Assembly: GCA_030272585.1 (NCBI GenBank)
Contig: BSYQ01000011.1
Coordinates: 4,526,001 to 4,590,000, forward strand
Direction of reading: 5' to 3'
Source: Bryopsis sp. KO-2023
Lineage: Eukaryota; Chlorophyta; Ulvophyceae; Bryopsidales; Bryopsidaceae
DNA length: 64,000 nt
Shown here in pieces: positions 37,070-47,745 of the stretch; the stretch's first letter is position 1, and each line of letters begins with the position of its first letter. The translations under genes were made by a program, and so were the position numbers. The notes under the pieces are model-generated. The model saw only the letters and a list, made by a program, of their open reading frames with translations, was not told the origin of the DNA and did no database searches.

Positions 37070-37515
37070 CAGGGTTGCAAAATACGCGTATAAAACTCGA
37101 GTTTGATACGTTTATACGCGTATAAATAGTCAAACGTTTTATACGGATAAAATACGCGAATTCTATCACGTGACACCTTGATATCGAGACAGAGTGACCC
37201 AAGGCGTTGAAAAAAGTCGATTTTTTCGAGCCAGCGACTTTTTTCAACGCCTCGGGTCATTGGAAAAAGTCGATGGTGATATTGTGTAGAAACTGTAGGT
37301 ACCACCTCGAACTGTTATTAAGTGTCGTCGCGTTCTTTGTGTTTGGTTGTGTGTGGAGTCTATTTTAAAACTGGTTTTTGACATTGTGCGTCTCTATTTC
37401 AACATTTGAATTCACGTATTTTTGGCGTATTTTTCTCGTATTAAATACCTTGAACGTATAATACCCGAATAATATTGTCGACGTATTAAAGTAAAATACG
37501 TTTTTGGCAACCCTG
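37070..37515. mobile_element. hAT-like MITE inserted in the second LTR element
   Basis: The element is 446 bases. The ends are CAGGGTTGC and GCAACCCTG, typical of hAT MITEs, and the 8-base duplication GTGGAGAC flanks it (37062-37069 and 37516-37523). It has no coding capacity of its own. Inside, 37203-37253 forms a perfect 17-base-pair hairpin (GGCGTTGAAAAAAGTCG with its complement), and the flanks are rich in CGTATAAA-like words. Its ends differ from elements A and B, so it belongs to another hAT family. Confidence 0.9.
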
Positions 37516-37523
37516 GTGGAGAC

Positions 37524-40085
37524 TGGGTGGTGGTGTTTCCCTAGTGTCTCACTGACAACAGAATTCTCATCCGCTACAGACTCCACTCCGTCCTGCAGGA
37601 TTCGAATTGTTTTCAATCCATAGTCTCCATCTGACATTTGTCCTTTTAGTGGCAGAGAGTACCCCTCCAGTTCTGTGAGAGAGATTGTGCTCTGGCTTTT
37701 CCTCAGTGTTGCACTGTTTGTTGGACTCTCAGCAGCTACAGTCTCTCTGTTTTGTTTTGGCAACCTCTGTACTCCACTATCATACCCTGACCTTAGATGT
37801 TGTTCTCCAGAATCAGAACTAGTGGTCTGTACATCACGGTCTTGGAGGAATTTCAGTGCTGCACTACTTTCCCCCTCTGATTTCAACTGCTGTTTAGAAG
37901 ATGCAAGCTGGCCTGTTTGCGAATCAAAGTCTGAATTTGATTTCAATGTGCCCCTGCTGCCCTTCAAACCACTGGCTCTATCGAATTCCTCCAGTGGCAC
38001 ACAGTCTGTTGTTTGGGATGGAAAAGAAACCTTTTTACATCCCCCATCTCCCTTCTTTTCAATTCCAAAACACCCCTCCTCCTCAGGTTCCACTTCCTCC
38101 CTCTCTCTTAGATCCAAACCATGGGGCAGTAAACCCCCTTCTTCCTGGTCGACACATCCATCCTCTGCTCTTCCTTCCTCTATCACCACCGGAGTTCCCT
38201 CAGCCACCCTGAAGCTAACCAGACAAAGTTTTGCAGTAAGCATCCTTGCCTCTAACTGAGCGTTATACAGAGTGAGTCGAACTCTTCCGTCGGAGTTCGT
38301 CGTCACAGAGTGGAGGAGGTTTTGGGGCTGTCCTATGGCCATTAACGAAAACAGGCCAGGTCCGGTAATTCGAAAAGGGAGAACAACAGTTTTAATCGCG
38401 AAGGGCCCCAGGACCAGCGACGAACCCAGGGGTAAACGGAACTCCCCGTCTTTTCCCACTAAACGAATCCTGCATCCTTTTTTCGTCAGGGGGTCTTGCA
38501 GCACGCGAACAACACCCTGCTCCGACACTTCCGACTTCTCCCCTACCTTCATAACTGCGTGGCAAGGGATGGAAGTTCCATTCTTTCCCCAGAGGCAGTT
38601 GCGCCCGCAGTCGACGGTAAGGGAAAGGTGCGCGAGGAGGGGGACGCCCAGAATAATCTGGGAAGTGTTTTCCGAAACTAAAAACACTTCTTTTCCCTCC
38701 CACGGTCCAATCTTGACGTTGAGCGTCACCGTCCCGCGCACCTCCTCCTTGCTTCCATCAAACCCTGTCAGAGTTAACACTCCTTTTGGCGGAGCGACTC
38801 CCCATCCGTGTCTTTGACAGACTTTCCACGGCATGATGGAGCATCCACTTCCACTGTCGACCAACGCTTCGAAAAGGTGGTTGGGTCCTCCCTGTTCTCC
38901 TTCCAGCCTGAGTTTCACTCGTAGCTGCTTTCTCACCGTGTCTCCGGCGGGGGTCCCTGCTGCGACGGAATGACACGAGGACGATGGCTGCTCGTTCTGT
39001 ATTGCCTCCAGCAAAGCTCCAAAGGCGTCCTCCTCGTCCGGTGCCACACTGGCCGCTTGTGTGCGCCGTTTCGTTCGACAGTGAGCCTCCCAATGCCCTT
39101 TCCTCCCGCAGAAGTGACAGTAAGGCACCTCCCCCCGCCTTTCCTCCGTCCGCGCTGGTGGTCTATCTGCCACCAGGATCTTCGTCTCCGCTTTCGCCTC
39201 CGCTTTCGCCTCCGCTTTCGCCTCTAACTTTGCCTCTGACTTTCCCTCCTCAACTTTCCTTACTTCCGCGAGCACCGTTTCCCTGTACTCCGTTCTCCTC
39301 CTCATCCGATCCAAAAGCTCCCGAAGACCGCTGAAGGTCAGTTTTTCAAACTCTGTTTCCAACACGACGCGACTCAACACCCTACCCGGTAACCGTGACA
39401 CGAGTAGCTTGACCGCTTTTTTCTCCTCTTCCACTTCAGCTGCTCGTCCCGTGTTTAAGAACATCAAGAAAAACCGCTGCAAGAATTCCAACTCTGTCTC
39501 CTCCTCCGTTTGTTGCAGCCGCCGAAGTCTGTCCAACGTGGCCGACCCCTCCGTCGAAACCGTTGCCGCAGGCGCCGTACTCCCGAGCTCTAGAACTTCC
39601 CTTCTCATAGCCGTCTCTGTCCGTCGCCGCCGTAACCAGGAAGAACCCCTGTCGAGAAATTTCATGAGATACCCCAACAAAAGGGACGAGGCGAGCCCTA
39701 CCCCGACTAGGTTGGCATTCGATCCCCGCAGGACACCCCAGAGCTTATGCATCCGGTCTGCGAGCTGCAGAAGCTCCAGGGTGTCCCACGCAGCGACGGG
39801 GGTTGGAGAAGATGGAGGCGGAGCCGTATTCTGATGCCGATGCCTGATCGACCACATCAACCGCTGCCAGAGTTCTAGGGGCGACGTTCTGGGCGTGAGA
39901 GGAGTAGAAAATGGAGGAGGTGAAGACGATTGTGAAGGATATGTTGCTGGCGCCCTCCTGGCTGGTGTTGCCGGCGCCGCACTTTGATCTATTGTCGTCG
40001 GTGGTCGCTGTAACAGTAGCGACATACCGGCTAGTAGAGCCAAGCCCCCAAAGGCCAGGATCCACCCTGTTCGCTCCGAAACCAT
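37524..40085 (-). CDS. Gag-like and protease part of the second LTR element
   Basis: The start ATG overlaps the LTR end and primer-binding site (TGGTTTCGGAGC). Near the N-terminus are two hydrophobic stretches (WILAFGGLALLAGMSLLL and LVGVGLASSLLLGYL) separated by a Pro-rich segment. A gag-like helical region, a repeated EAKAEAKAEA tract, one zinc knuckle (CHFCGRKGHWEAHC) and a protease with VDSGSGCSIMP follow. Membrane-like segments in this position are shared with the first LTR element. The 3' side is bounded by the MITE. Confidence 0.82.
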
Positions 40086-40411
40086 GTTGTTACTGGAAAA
40101 CTAAGTCTTCCGCAAAAAACGTCTTACAACAAAAAGACAACCCCGAACTCCCGTTCACAGTCTTTCCTTCCCAACTCACTCAACTCTCACACTTCATCCA
40201 CTGACTCATACCTCGTACTTCTAATGTAAAACCCAGTTGTCATGGAGACTCTCTCCAACCCTGAAAGGTCGATTCAATTCGATTCACATTCGCTCTCTAA
40301 GTCAAATCGCATGGTCTGATGTTCATTAGGAATTACCGCTAGGTGTGAGTATTCGTTGATGTGATGTCCCTATGTCTGTCTTCCCGAACTTGTGTTTAAC
40401 CGGGTCCAACA
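40085..40411 (-). repeat. 5' LTR of the second LTR element (right copy)
   Basis: It is 327 bases and matches the copy at 25859-26185. On the minus strand it is followed by the primer-binding site TGGTTTCGGAGC at 40084-40073 (overlapping the LTR end by no more than a base). Confidence 0.92.
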
Positions 40412-41266
40412 CCTGAAATAAGCCGACAGTGGCAAGGAATGATGGCAAAGGGATGAAAAGCTCGTTTTCTACATTTTTTTCTTAATATCAAGGAGTTTTT
40501 CACTATTATTACAACGAAAGGCAAAAAAACGTTTTATGGCTTAAGGGAATCTGGGGCTCTGTAAACAAAATTTGCTCCTTTTAAACCGTTTCATTGGATT
40601 TGTTTACGATAAGGTTGCAGTCTCATCAACCAGAGTTGATTTCAGGCTGGATTTGACTTCTTCCCCCAAGGCATCGATAGGGTATAATCAATACGAGTTA
40701 AAACTGAAATATTAATACATCACCATATTCACAATATACGGAGTTCACATTTTACTTGAGAAAAGTGGGTTTGCTAATGCACTGGCATCAAACCTAAACT
40801 TCTCAATATTGTGAAAAAAACAAATCCACCGACTAGGACTCCATAAACTAAACTTTAGATAGAAGCTTGGGTCTATTTTCCTTGATTGATCAAAACCCTG
40901 CATGACCAAGAAAAGATGCAACCAAATGGGTGGTTGATTACATAATTCAGAAATACGTAATTAATTCAGTAACCTGTGGGAAAGGGTCCAAGAAATTTTC
41001 GATGGACATGGAAAAAAAACAGTAGCAGCTTTTTCTTACTAAGAAGTAAAGTGTCGAAGGCAACAGCACAGATTTGACTGTTTTTAGTTCTATGGTACAT
41101 TTCATGGTATGGCCCAATCTTTTTGTTACAATTTCTGGAAAAAAAATCCAGCAGGTACTTCAACATAATTTCCAAAAGGAGTGCCTGTTGGCCAGGCAAA
41201 AAAAAACAGCAAGTAAAACCAAAATCGATGCAAAGAAGCCCCCAAACAACTCACAGTAAACCCTCG
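40412..41266. other. Intergenic region right of the second LTR element
   Basis: This is AT-rich sequence with short open frames only. It holds the 3' flank of the minus-strand nucleotidyltransferase gene. I see no RNA gene or repeat ends. Confidence 0.4.
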
Positions 41267-44242
41267 CTATCTCAATGAAAACCTGCCAACCGGCCCAGAA
41301 GATAACCTCGACATCAGCCGAACAGCCCTTATAGCATTAGTCGAATTTACCCTCCCATTAGACGTCCCAAAATAGCTTCCTCTCAGTTTTCGAAGTCTCT
41401 GGTGCCCACTCCTAAACATTCTGGACGAATTTGAATTTCGCCCATCCCTGCGGTGAAAGGCCCCACGCCTGGATTCTGACCAACCTGGAAAAGCACCCCC
41501 ACCACCTAGATAAGCCACCGGAACTCTGTCGCTTTGTTCCTGCTCCTGACTGTCGCCCCCGTCACCAATCTTTCTTACACGGTAAAGCTCCTTTGAGCTG
41601 TCGGGCTGTTTCACTGACACAGGGGCAAACTTCTTTGAGATTCGGACGGCCATCCTGTGAACCCAAGGTCCAGGGACAAGATACCGCTCCAAATCTAGAA
41701 CGATTACCTCTCCCTCAGGGAGTGCCAGGAACGCCTTCAAAAAGTACGTGAACATATCCTCCAATAAAGCCTCGTTCAACACCTCACTCGCCACAGCCCC
41801 CTGCACTGAATTGCCAGACTCCAAGCCGTCAAACCGCAGCCTCCCCCCAGGCGTAATTCCACACTCAAACCCACTGCTACGGGCAAACGAAATCAGCGAA
41901 TCCAGGGTGGTCTCCCTCAAATAGTGCACCCTGAACTGAGTTGGAAATCGACCCACATAGGCCAATTGTCTCAGCTTATCCCCCACCACATCAGGTCGAT
42001 CGGAAGCTTCCAGCATGGCTTGCACCACCTTCTCGCCAACCCCCCGGCTCCCTACTTTGTCCTCCAACAAAAGAATTTTCTTATTGACCCCTTGAAAGAA
42101 ATTGACCCCTTCTGCTCGTAGAATGTCATTGAATAGCTGGAAAAAATTGGAGGTAAGCCACCCCGTGCCCAATGCGCACTCCATCTGGCCTCGCCTCCTG
42201 ACCCCATCGATCAACAGCTCCTCGATTATCCCAGTCAAGGAATCTTTATTTTTGTTGGTCCCCAGCTTGGGCCAATTCATGCTTTTCCCCTTTCCCTTGA
42301 CACCACTGAATAGCATCCTGTCCAACGGAGCCCAATCGCCCCCCTGCCTAGCCAACGTTTGGATTTGCAGGACCACCCCCTCCAGCACACCTAGGATTTT
42401 CCTCAACCCGGGGACTGAGACTGTTCTCGCACAGTTTTCGGACGGGTTAAAAGGGTCCTCGATTCTCAACAAGGGGCTATTTGGGTGTTTTTTCACCGCT
42501 TCTGTTCCAACATAGCCCTCATAGGGGCAAGCCACCACCACTTCATTGCTGAATTCATCCAGAACCCGAGATTTTACTACGAACAGCGCTAAAAAGGCAA
42601 AAAAATCCACCAGAAGCTCCGCTACACTCATGTCGGTGCTGGCTTTCCCCCTTGACTCCGCCACCCACTCGTCGACCTTGAGCTGATATTTCGGCAAGTA
42701 TCTCAACATCTCGTGGGAAACGTTCGGGTTGCATACGATTTCTTGGGCCCCCGGTATGATTTTTTTCAAAGGGGGGAGGAGCCCTTTCCACTGAAGAAAG
42801 GTGATGACCAGCATAGTCACTGCAAAAGACGACAAGGTGCCTTCGTACCCTTTCTTGATACCGTTGGCATTTCCCCACAGTTTTACCAACACCACCAAAT
42901 CGACGAACCGGCGATCCACGTTCAGTATGGCCCCCACAAGGGGGCTTTTGAAAACCCCTTCGGTGTTGCCAACAGTGACATCGCAAGGAATGTTGGTGGG
43001 CTTATCCACTAATTTGACCACCGGGATTCGGGCACCCATAGCAAAAATGACATCCTTTGGGCTTTTGGCGAACCGGATGAGGCGGCCTCGGGTGTACATC
43101 AAATTTCTCAAAACTTTGGCCTTGTTGCCCTTTGTTGTTTTGAGGAGCGGACCGCCCTTGTATGTCCCTGTTTTTGGACAAAATCAAACCACTGCATTGG
43201 ATCAGTTTTATAGCAGTTGTTGATCTCTCCGAAAAATTCGATTTTTTTTTTGTAAAAAAATGTGAATCTTTTGAAAAAAGATAGGTAGGAACAAGAAATT
43301 TCTTGTTAGAATTGTTTCTAAAAGAAGGAACTAGGATAAAAGTTTTTTGTAAGGACGATTAAAAAATCGAAAAAGGCATAATAGGTTCATAATTCTGTTC
43401 TTTTCTTTCTTGAAAAAAAAACAATGGCATCTTTATTGCCTTTTCGTTTTGCACACCCTCTCCATACTTATGAATGAAGTTGAAAAATCGAAAGCAGTGC
43501 ACCAAAGAAATCATAATTGCGTTGGGAAAGGTATCTATAAACATGCATCTTTTAAAGAGAAAAAAAAATCTTTCGAAAATTTTCCCAGGAATATATTATG
43601 TGAGTATATATATTTATTAATTCAAAAAATCAAAGGAGGAACTGAGATGTCCATGAAAGATGCTCAGTTATTATTTTAAATTTAGTTGAAGAGTATTCTG
43701 ACGCAAGGATGGTATTTTCAAAAAACTGCTTGCTTTTTCCAGCAATAATCAGCATTCTATTTCTTGATATTGATTTTCATTTGCTTTTTCTTTACATGAA
43801 ATGCCCCAGTTTGTTTTCCGTCAGTTCTTCATAGAATTCTTCTTCTTCTTTTTCTTTGTCATTTCTTTTATATATATATTTTTAATCCTACTTCCCAAGT
43901 TGCCTTCTTTTGTAGACACTCCTAAAGCGACCCACCTTCTATGGAGATATCCAAGTCCGACTCTCGGGACCCCAGTCCCATGACAGACGAGCCGAAGGCG
44001 TGCACGCTCAAGTGATCTCTCGGCCCCTTGGTTTTCGAAACACCTTTTGTGGCGATAGCTCTCTCGTATCTCTTCACGAGTTCGTTCCGCAGCCTGTCCA
44101 ATTTTTTTGACCCCTCCCTGTACTGTTCCAGCCGTCCTCGCAAAAGGTCGTCGAACTCCCGGATGCCAACGCTTTCGTCGCTCTTTGAAGCGAGAAAGGC
44201 GTCGGCGCGGTCGAAGCATCTGGCTAATTCTTCGTCGCGCAT
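41267..44242 (-). CDS. Terminal nucleotidyltransferase (TUTase / non-canonical poly(A) polymerase type)
   Basis: Two exons join in phase through a split Gly codon: 44242-43936 and 43167-41267, about 736 residues. The catalytic core is clear: HAFGSSVMGLGSRESDLDIS has the G-S helix and first two aspartates, and IPCDVTVGN supplies the third. A PAP-associated region follows (LSSFAVTMLVITFLQWKG). The second half is longer than usual and ends in an Arg/Ser/Gly-rich basic tail. Enzymes of this class add U or A to RNA 3' ends in decay, small-RNA turnover or mRNA tailing. Sequence alone does not fix the nucleotide. The start is uncertain: coding-like sequence continues upstream of 44242 in the same frame (ANLAWTEA), and another open frame reaches 44483, so a further 5' exon is likely. 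Confidence 0.82.
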
Positions 44243-45242
44243 CGCCTCGGTCCAAGCTAAATTGGCGCTTCGAGTTTCTGTTGCTCTGATTATCAGACGT
44301 GGGATATGCTGACTCGCATTTCGTCACTCGTGGAATATTTTTAGAAAGAGGTTGCGACATTTGGTTGGGCTCCTGAACCACTGGGGGGAGAGGTGGAGCC
44401 AAGGCGGATAGCCAATCGGAAACCCAATGGGGAGGGGGGGGATGACCACAGGTCTTCGAGGTGGTTGTACAGGGTTCCCCCAAAAGCAGCCATACTGCAT
44501 CAACTTTTACCGATATCGGTCTTGTTCTCCTTTAACACTGCCCGCAATCACCCCTATTTCAAAAGAGGAGTTCTCGATGCTGCTTCATGTGTTTGCGGCG
44601 CGACTAATTTTTTTCTGACAGCATTCTTTGGACTTCGTTGTTAGGAAGAAACTCGGGCAAATGGCCAACGGTCGGGCCTCAAAGAACCAGGAGGGAATGG
44701 AAGAACAGACCGACAAAAAGTTGGGACTTGTGACGCTCCATCAACTATTGCAGGTTGCGTTTATGAATTGTCGATGTGTGAAAGAAAGAACTCCTGACCG
44801 AACAGCCCCACAAGCTGGAAGATTTGACAACCTTGTCTTGTCGGAGTGTTGAGCGTTTCCGCTTCTTTCGTTTCGTTGCGGCCCCGTTCCAGCTAAGGCA
44901 ATTTCATTCTCTTTGTCCGCTGCGGGAGTCGATAGACGCAAATTTGCTTTCATGTCTCCTCGTGGTGGGGTGCAATGCAAGAAAAACGCGCTTCAATGAG
45001 AACGTTTCTGTGGGAACTTCCACATACTTCTCTGCACCACCGCCCTATTTAGCTGTGCGAATACCTTCACGTATCAACACAAACCGATTCTGATCGACCC
45101 TTCAAAAGAGAAAATATTCTCTAAATAGGCTTGCTGGGGAGCTTTGAAGCGAACGAGTTCCTTAAAGGCTGACTTTTCTCATCTTCGGACCTGCGCTTCT
45201 ACCGGGCATAGATTCAGTTCGCTCTGATATAGCTGGTCAAAA
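44243..45242. promoter_or_regulatory. Divergent upstream region between the nucleotidyltransferase and the alanine-rich protein genes
   Basis: This stretch of about 1 kb probably contains an upstream exon of the minus-strand gene (open frame 44483-44243 with a Pro-rich segment HPPPPHWVSDWLSALAPPLP) and both promoters. Plus-strand frames here are short and unrecognised. No clear core promoter element was found. Confidence 0.35.
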
Positions 45243-46663
45243 ATGAACCCAAGGGCTTCTCTGGTGGTGGTCAGCTTGGGCCTTTTGCTGTCGACTTTGC
45301 TGGTCGTTCCCGGACAAGGTAGGCGGCTGATGGTGTCCATGAAGGCGCAGATATCGCATCTTCCTGAAAGATGGCTGACTCTCAGTGCTTTGATTCTCAG
45401 CTGCCCGAGCCAGCGCCACTGCTTCTGCTACAGCGTCCTCCTCCTCTAGAGGCAAGTATTGCTTGGATCACACTGTATCGGCGCATCCAGTTCGCACTTT
45501 AGTGTTGTTTGTTTGAATTGTCCCGAAGAGAGTTTTGATGGTGTGTATTCTCACTACAGGGGATGCAATCGCACAAGCGAGAGCGAAAGCAAAATCCAAG
45601 GGTGGCGACGCGGAATCGATAGCAGTCGCAGATGCTGTTGCGGAGGATGGCGCCAGTGCATTTGCGGATGCATACGCCGAGGCCATCGCAAAAAAAGGAG
45701 GTACTGCAGTGGCAGAGTCGATCGCCGAGGCTTTTGCTGCTGATGGTGCCAACGCCGAAGCAGTCTCAGAGGTCGGTCCATGTTTCCAGTGAATGGTTGG
45801 TCTCCCTACGTGTTCACAAGTTGGTGGATTCGAATGCCCTGTCCAAGTTTTGATGGTTTTCTTAAAACTTTGATATCTTTATGTTGAGAGGCTGTATGTC
45901 GAATGGCAGGCTCTCGCAAAAATCATCGGCGATGGTGATGTTACGACGTTCGGGGAAGCTATCGCGGATGCCTACGGAGAAAGCAACGAAGCTGTGGCGA
46001 GCGCTTTGGCGGAAGCGGTAGTTACCCAATCGTCCAGGAACCGTGAGGCCGTGGCAGAAGCAACGGCGGCGGCATTTGCTGAAGGTGGCAACTTAGCTTT
46101 GGCTTTCGCTGATGCATTTGCCATGGCTATCTCGAAAGGAAAATGCGACCAGGTAGCAGAAGCCTTTTCAGGTAAGGCGAAGCATGTGGCATGAGTGTGT
46201 GTGGCGCCCTATCGACATTGTTCTTGTTTCCTAGTTGGTACAAAAAAAGTTGTCCTCACGCTTGTGTGTGCTCAACCATAGATGCAACTGCGTTGGCTGA
46301 TGCAGCGGGATATTTGGGCAATTTGTCTGAGGCAATTGCTGAGGCAGATGCCCAAGCTATCGCAGAGTGCGCTTATCCACTGTGCAGGGGTAGAGCTAAG
46401 GACTGCTGCTCCGGAGAGCCACAGAAACAATGCGGTTGCAACAGGTAAAGTAGTTTTCCTGTCTTTCTTGTTTTACATTGGGTTTATGTCGCAGCAGTGG
46501 TGAATTTTGGTTTCATCCAAGCCGCTCAGTCGTTCGTTCCTCATTGGATCTTTGTGGTTTTTGTTGTTTCAGACGTGGATGTGGCTGGGAAGCCTTTGCG
46601 ACGAACCCCTTCCACGCATGGAGGGATACGCGCAGGAAAAACTATTGTCAGTGTGGCGTCTAG
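45243..46663 (+). CDS. Secreted alanine-rich repeat protein with cysteine-rich tail
   Basis: Six exons join in phase: 45243-45318, 45401-45451, 45560-45771, 45910-46171, 46282-46444 and 46573-46663, giving 284 residues. A signal peptide (LVVVSLGLLLSTLLVVPGQG) opens the protein. The body is a degenerate repeat in which Ala recurs at every second residue, with Asp/Glu between (DAIAQARAKAKSKGGDAES, FADAYAEAIAKKGG), broken by Gly-rich turns about every 20 to 25 residues. The tail has about ten cysteines (KDCCSGEPQKQCGC, NYCQCGV). I recognise no named family. An extracellular structural role is plausible inference. The second intron starts with GC, not GT, and reading phase supports that choice. 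Confidence 0.75.
45452..45559 (+). other. GC-AG intron
   Basis: The donor is AGAG/GCAAGT and the acceptor CACTACAG/GG. The nearby GT (GTATTG, four bases later) would shift the frame out of the alanine-rich repeat. The GC donor preserves it. Confidence 0.7.
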
Positions 46664-47745
46664 ATAGTTTCGTTCGTGTCAGGAAGGGACTGTGTTTCAA
46701 TACATAGGATAGTGGTTTGCAGGAGGTTTGGCCTACGAGCGCACAGTTTCCTTGTGAGAGTGTAACAAAAACACGAAAGTGGGGTTGTTTTCTTAAGATT
46801 TCCACAGTCGCATTCTTTTTCTCACAGTCTACAAATTCATCCAAAAATATCACCACCCTAACCAACAAGAGCTGCATTGGCCTTGATCATTGTCCCTCCT
46901 TCAAATAAAACATGACATCGAATTACATATTATGACACGTCCGATTTCCATTCACATAAAAACACTTTGCTTTTCCATTGAAATTGGTATTGGGCGAACT
47001 CCACTTTTTTTTGTTTCCAAATCCCCAGTGAACGACAAATTCTTCCTCCAATTTTCTACACAACCAATTAATGCCAGAGTGAGGGTGCAACGGCCACACT
47101 AGGTTTGTTTATCCAGAAACTTTTATGTAAGGTGTAAGACATCAGTTGGATGCTCAAATCCTTATGCAAGGCCGTGTTCCATTGTTCCATACTGTTTCAG
47201 ATATAGTCAGCCTGTCGTCCGATCCTGAGGCACACGCACACATGCACTGCATGCATGCATTCCCCGCCCCCAGACCGAGTGAACAACAACAAAAGAAAGT
47301 CAAAAAAATATCGATATACCTACTGATTTATATGTCCCTCGCTGCAAGAGGGTTAAAATTTGCAAAAAAAAATATCATTCATCTATGTTGCAGCTGAACA
47401 CCACTGGATTCCCTTTGCCGAAGCTCGATAAAAGTCTGGAGGAGATGCTCCGGTCCTTTTTCAATACTTCACAGCAACTGGATGATCGTATGCGGCCCAG
47501 GTTGGTGTATGTGATTTTCTGCACCCGACAAGCAAACAAAAATCAGGACTCCCTTCCTTGTATGCCTCCACCCACATGGTACAAGGGGATGGTAAACCTA
47601 TGGTAGTTTTGGGGGAGGGAGGCCAACTATGCCAGAAATCAACTCGTGGAAGGGGTGACAAAGGGGACGGGGGGGGAGGGGTCAAATATTTCTTCCTAGA
47701 GATCTTTCTGGATCTCCTAACCCTGGTCTGCCCTCTTAGTTCAGT
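46664..47745. other. Intergenic region with one possible orphan exon
   Basis: This stretch holds the 3' flanks of two convergent genes. Bases 47394-47499 have an exon look: acceptor TTGCAG, coding-like LNTTGFPLPKLDKSLEEML, then donor CAG/GTTGGT. No partner exon was found, so it is not called as a gene. Confidence 0.3.

Larger units (their letters stand above)
25859..40411 (-). mobile_element. Second Ty3-like LTR retrotransposon, broken by three DNA-transposon insertions (fossil)
   Basis: The 327-base LTRs at 25859-26185 and 40085-40411 read as identical, so the retroelement itself is young. The flanks share CCTG (or ACCTG if the LTR end is set one base in). In minus orientation the order is gag-like plus protease, reverse transcriptase plus RNase H, then integrase. 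It is interrupted by a MITE (37070-37515) and by two hAT elements (27141-33120 and 33143-34208). Without these and their target duplications it would be about 7 kb. It is broken by at least these three insertions and differs in sequence and LTRs from the element at 17184. Confidence 0.92.

Noticed and set aside
43821-44483. Independent 220-codon minus-strand gene
   Set aside because: Most of it overlaps the catalytic exon of the nucleotidyltransferase in another frame. Only its first part may be a real upstream exon.
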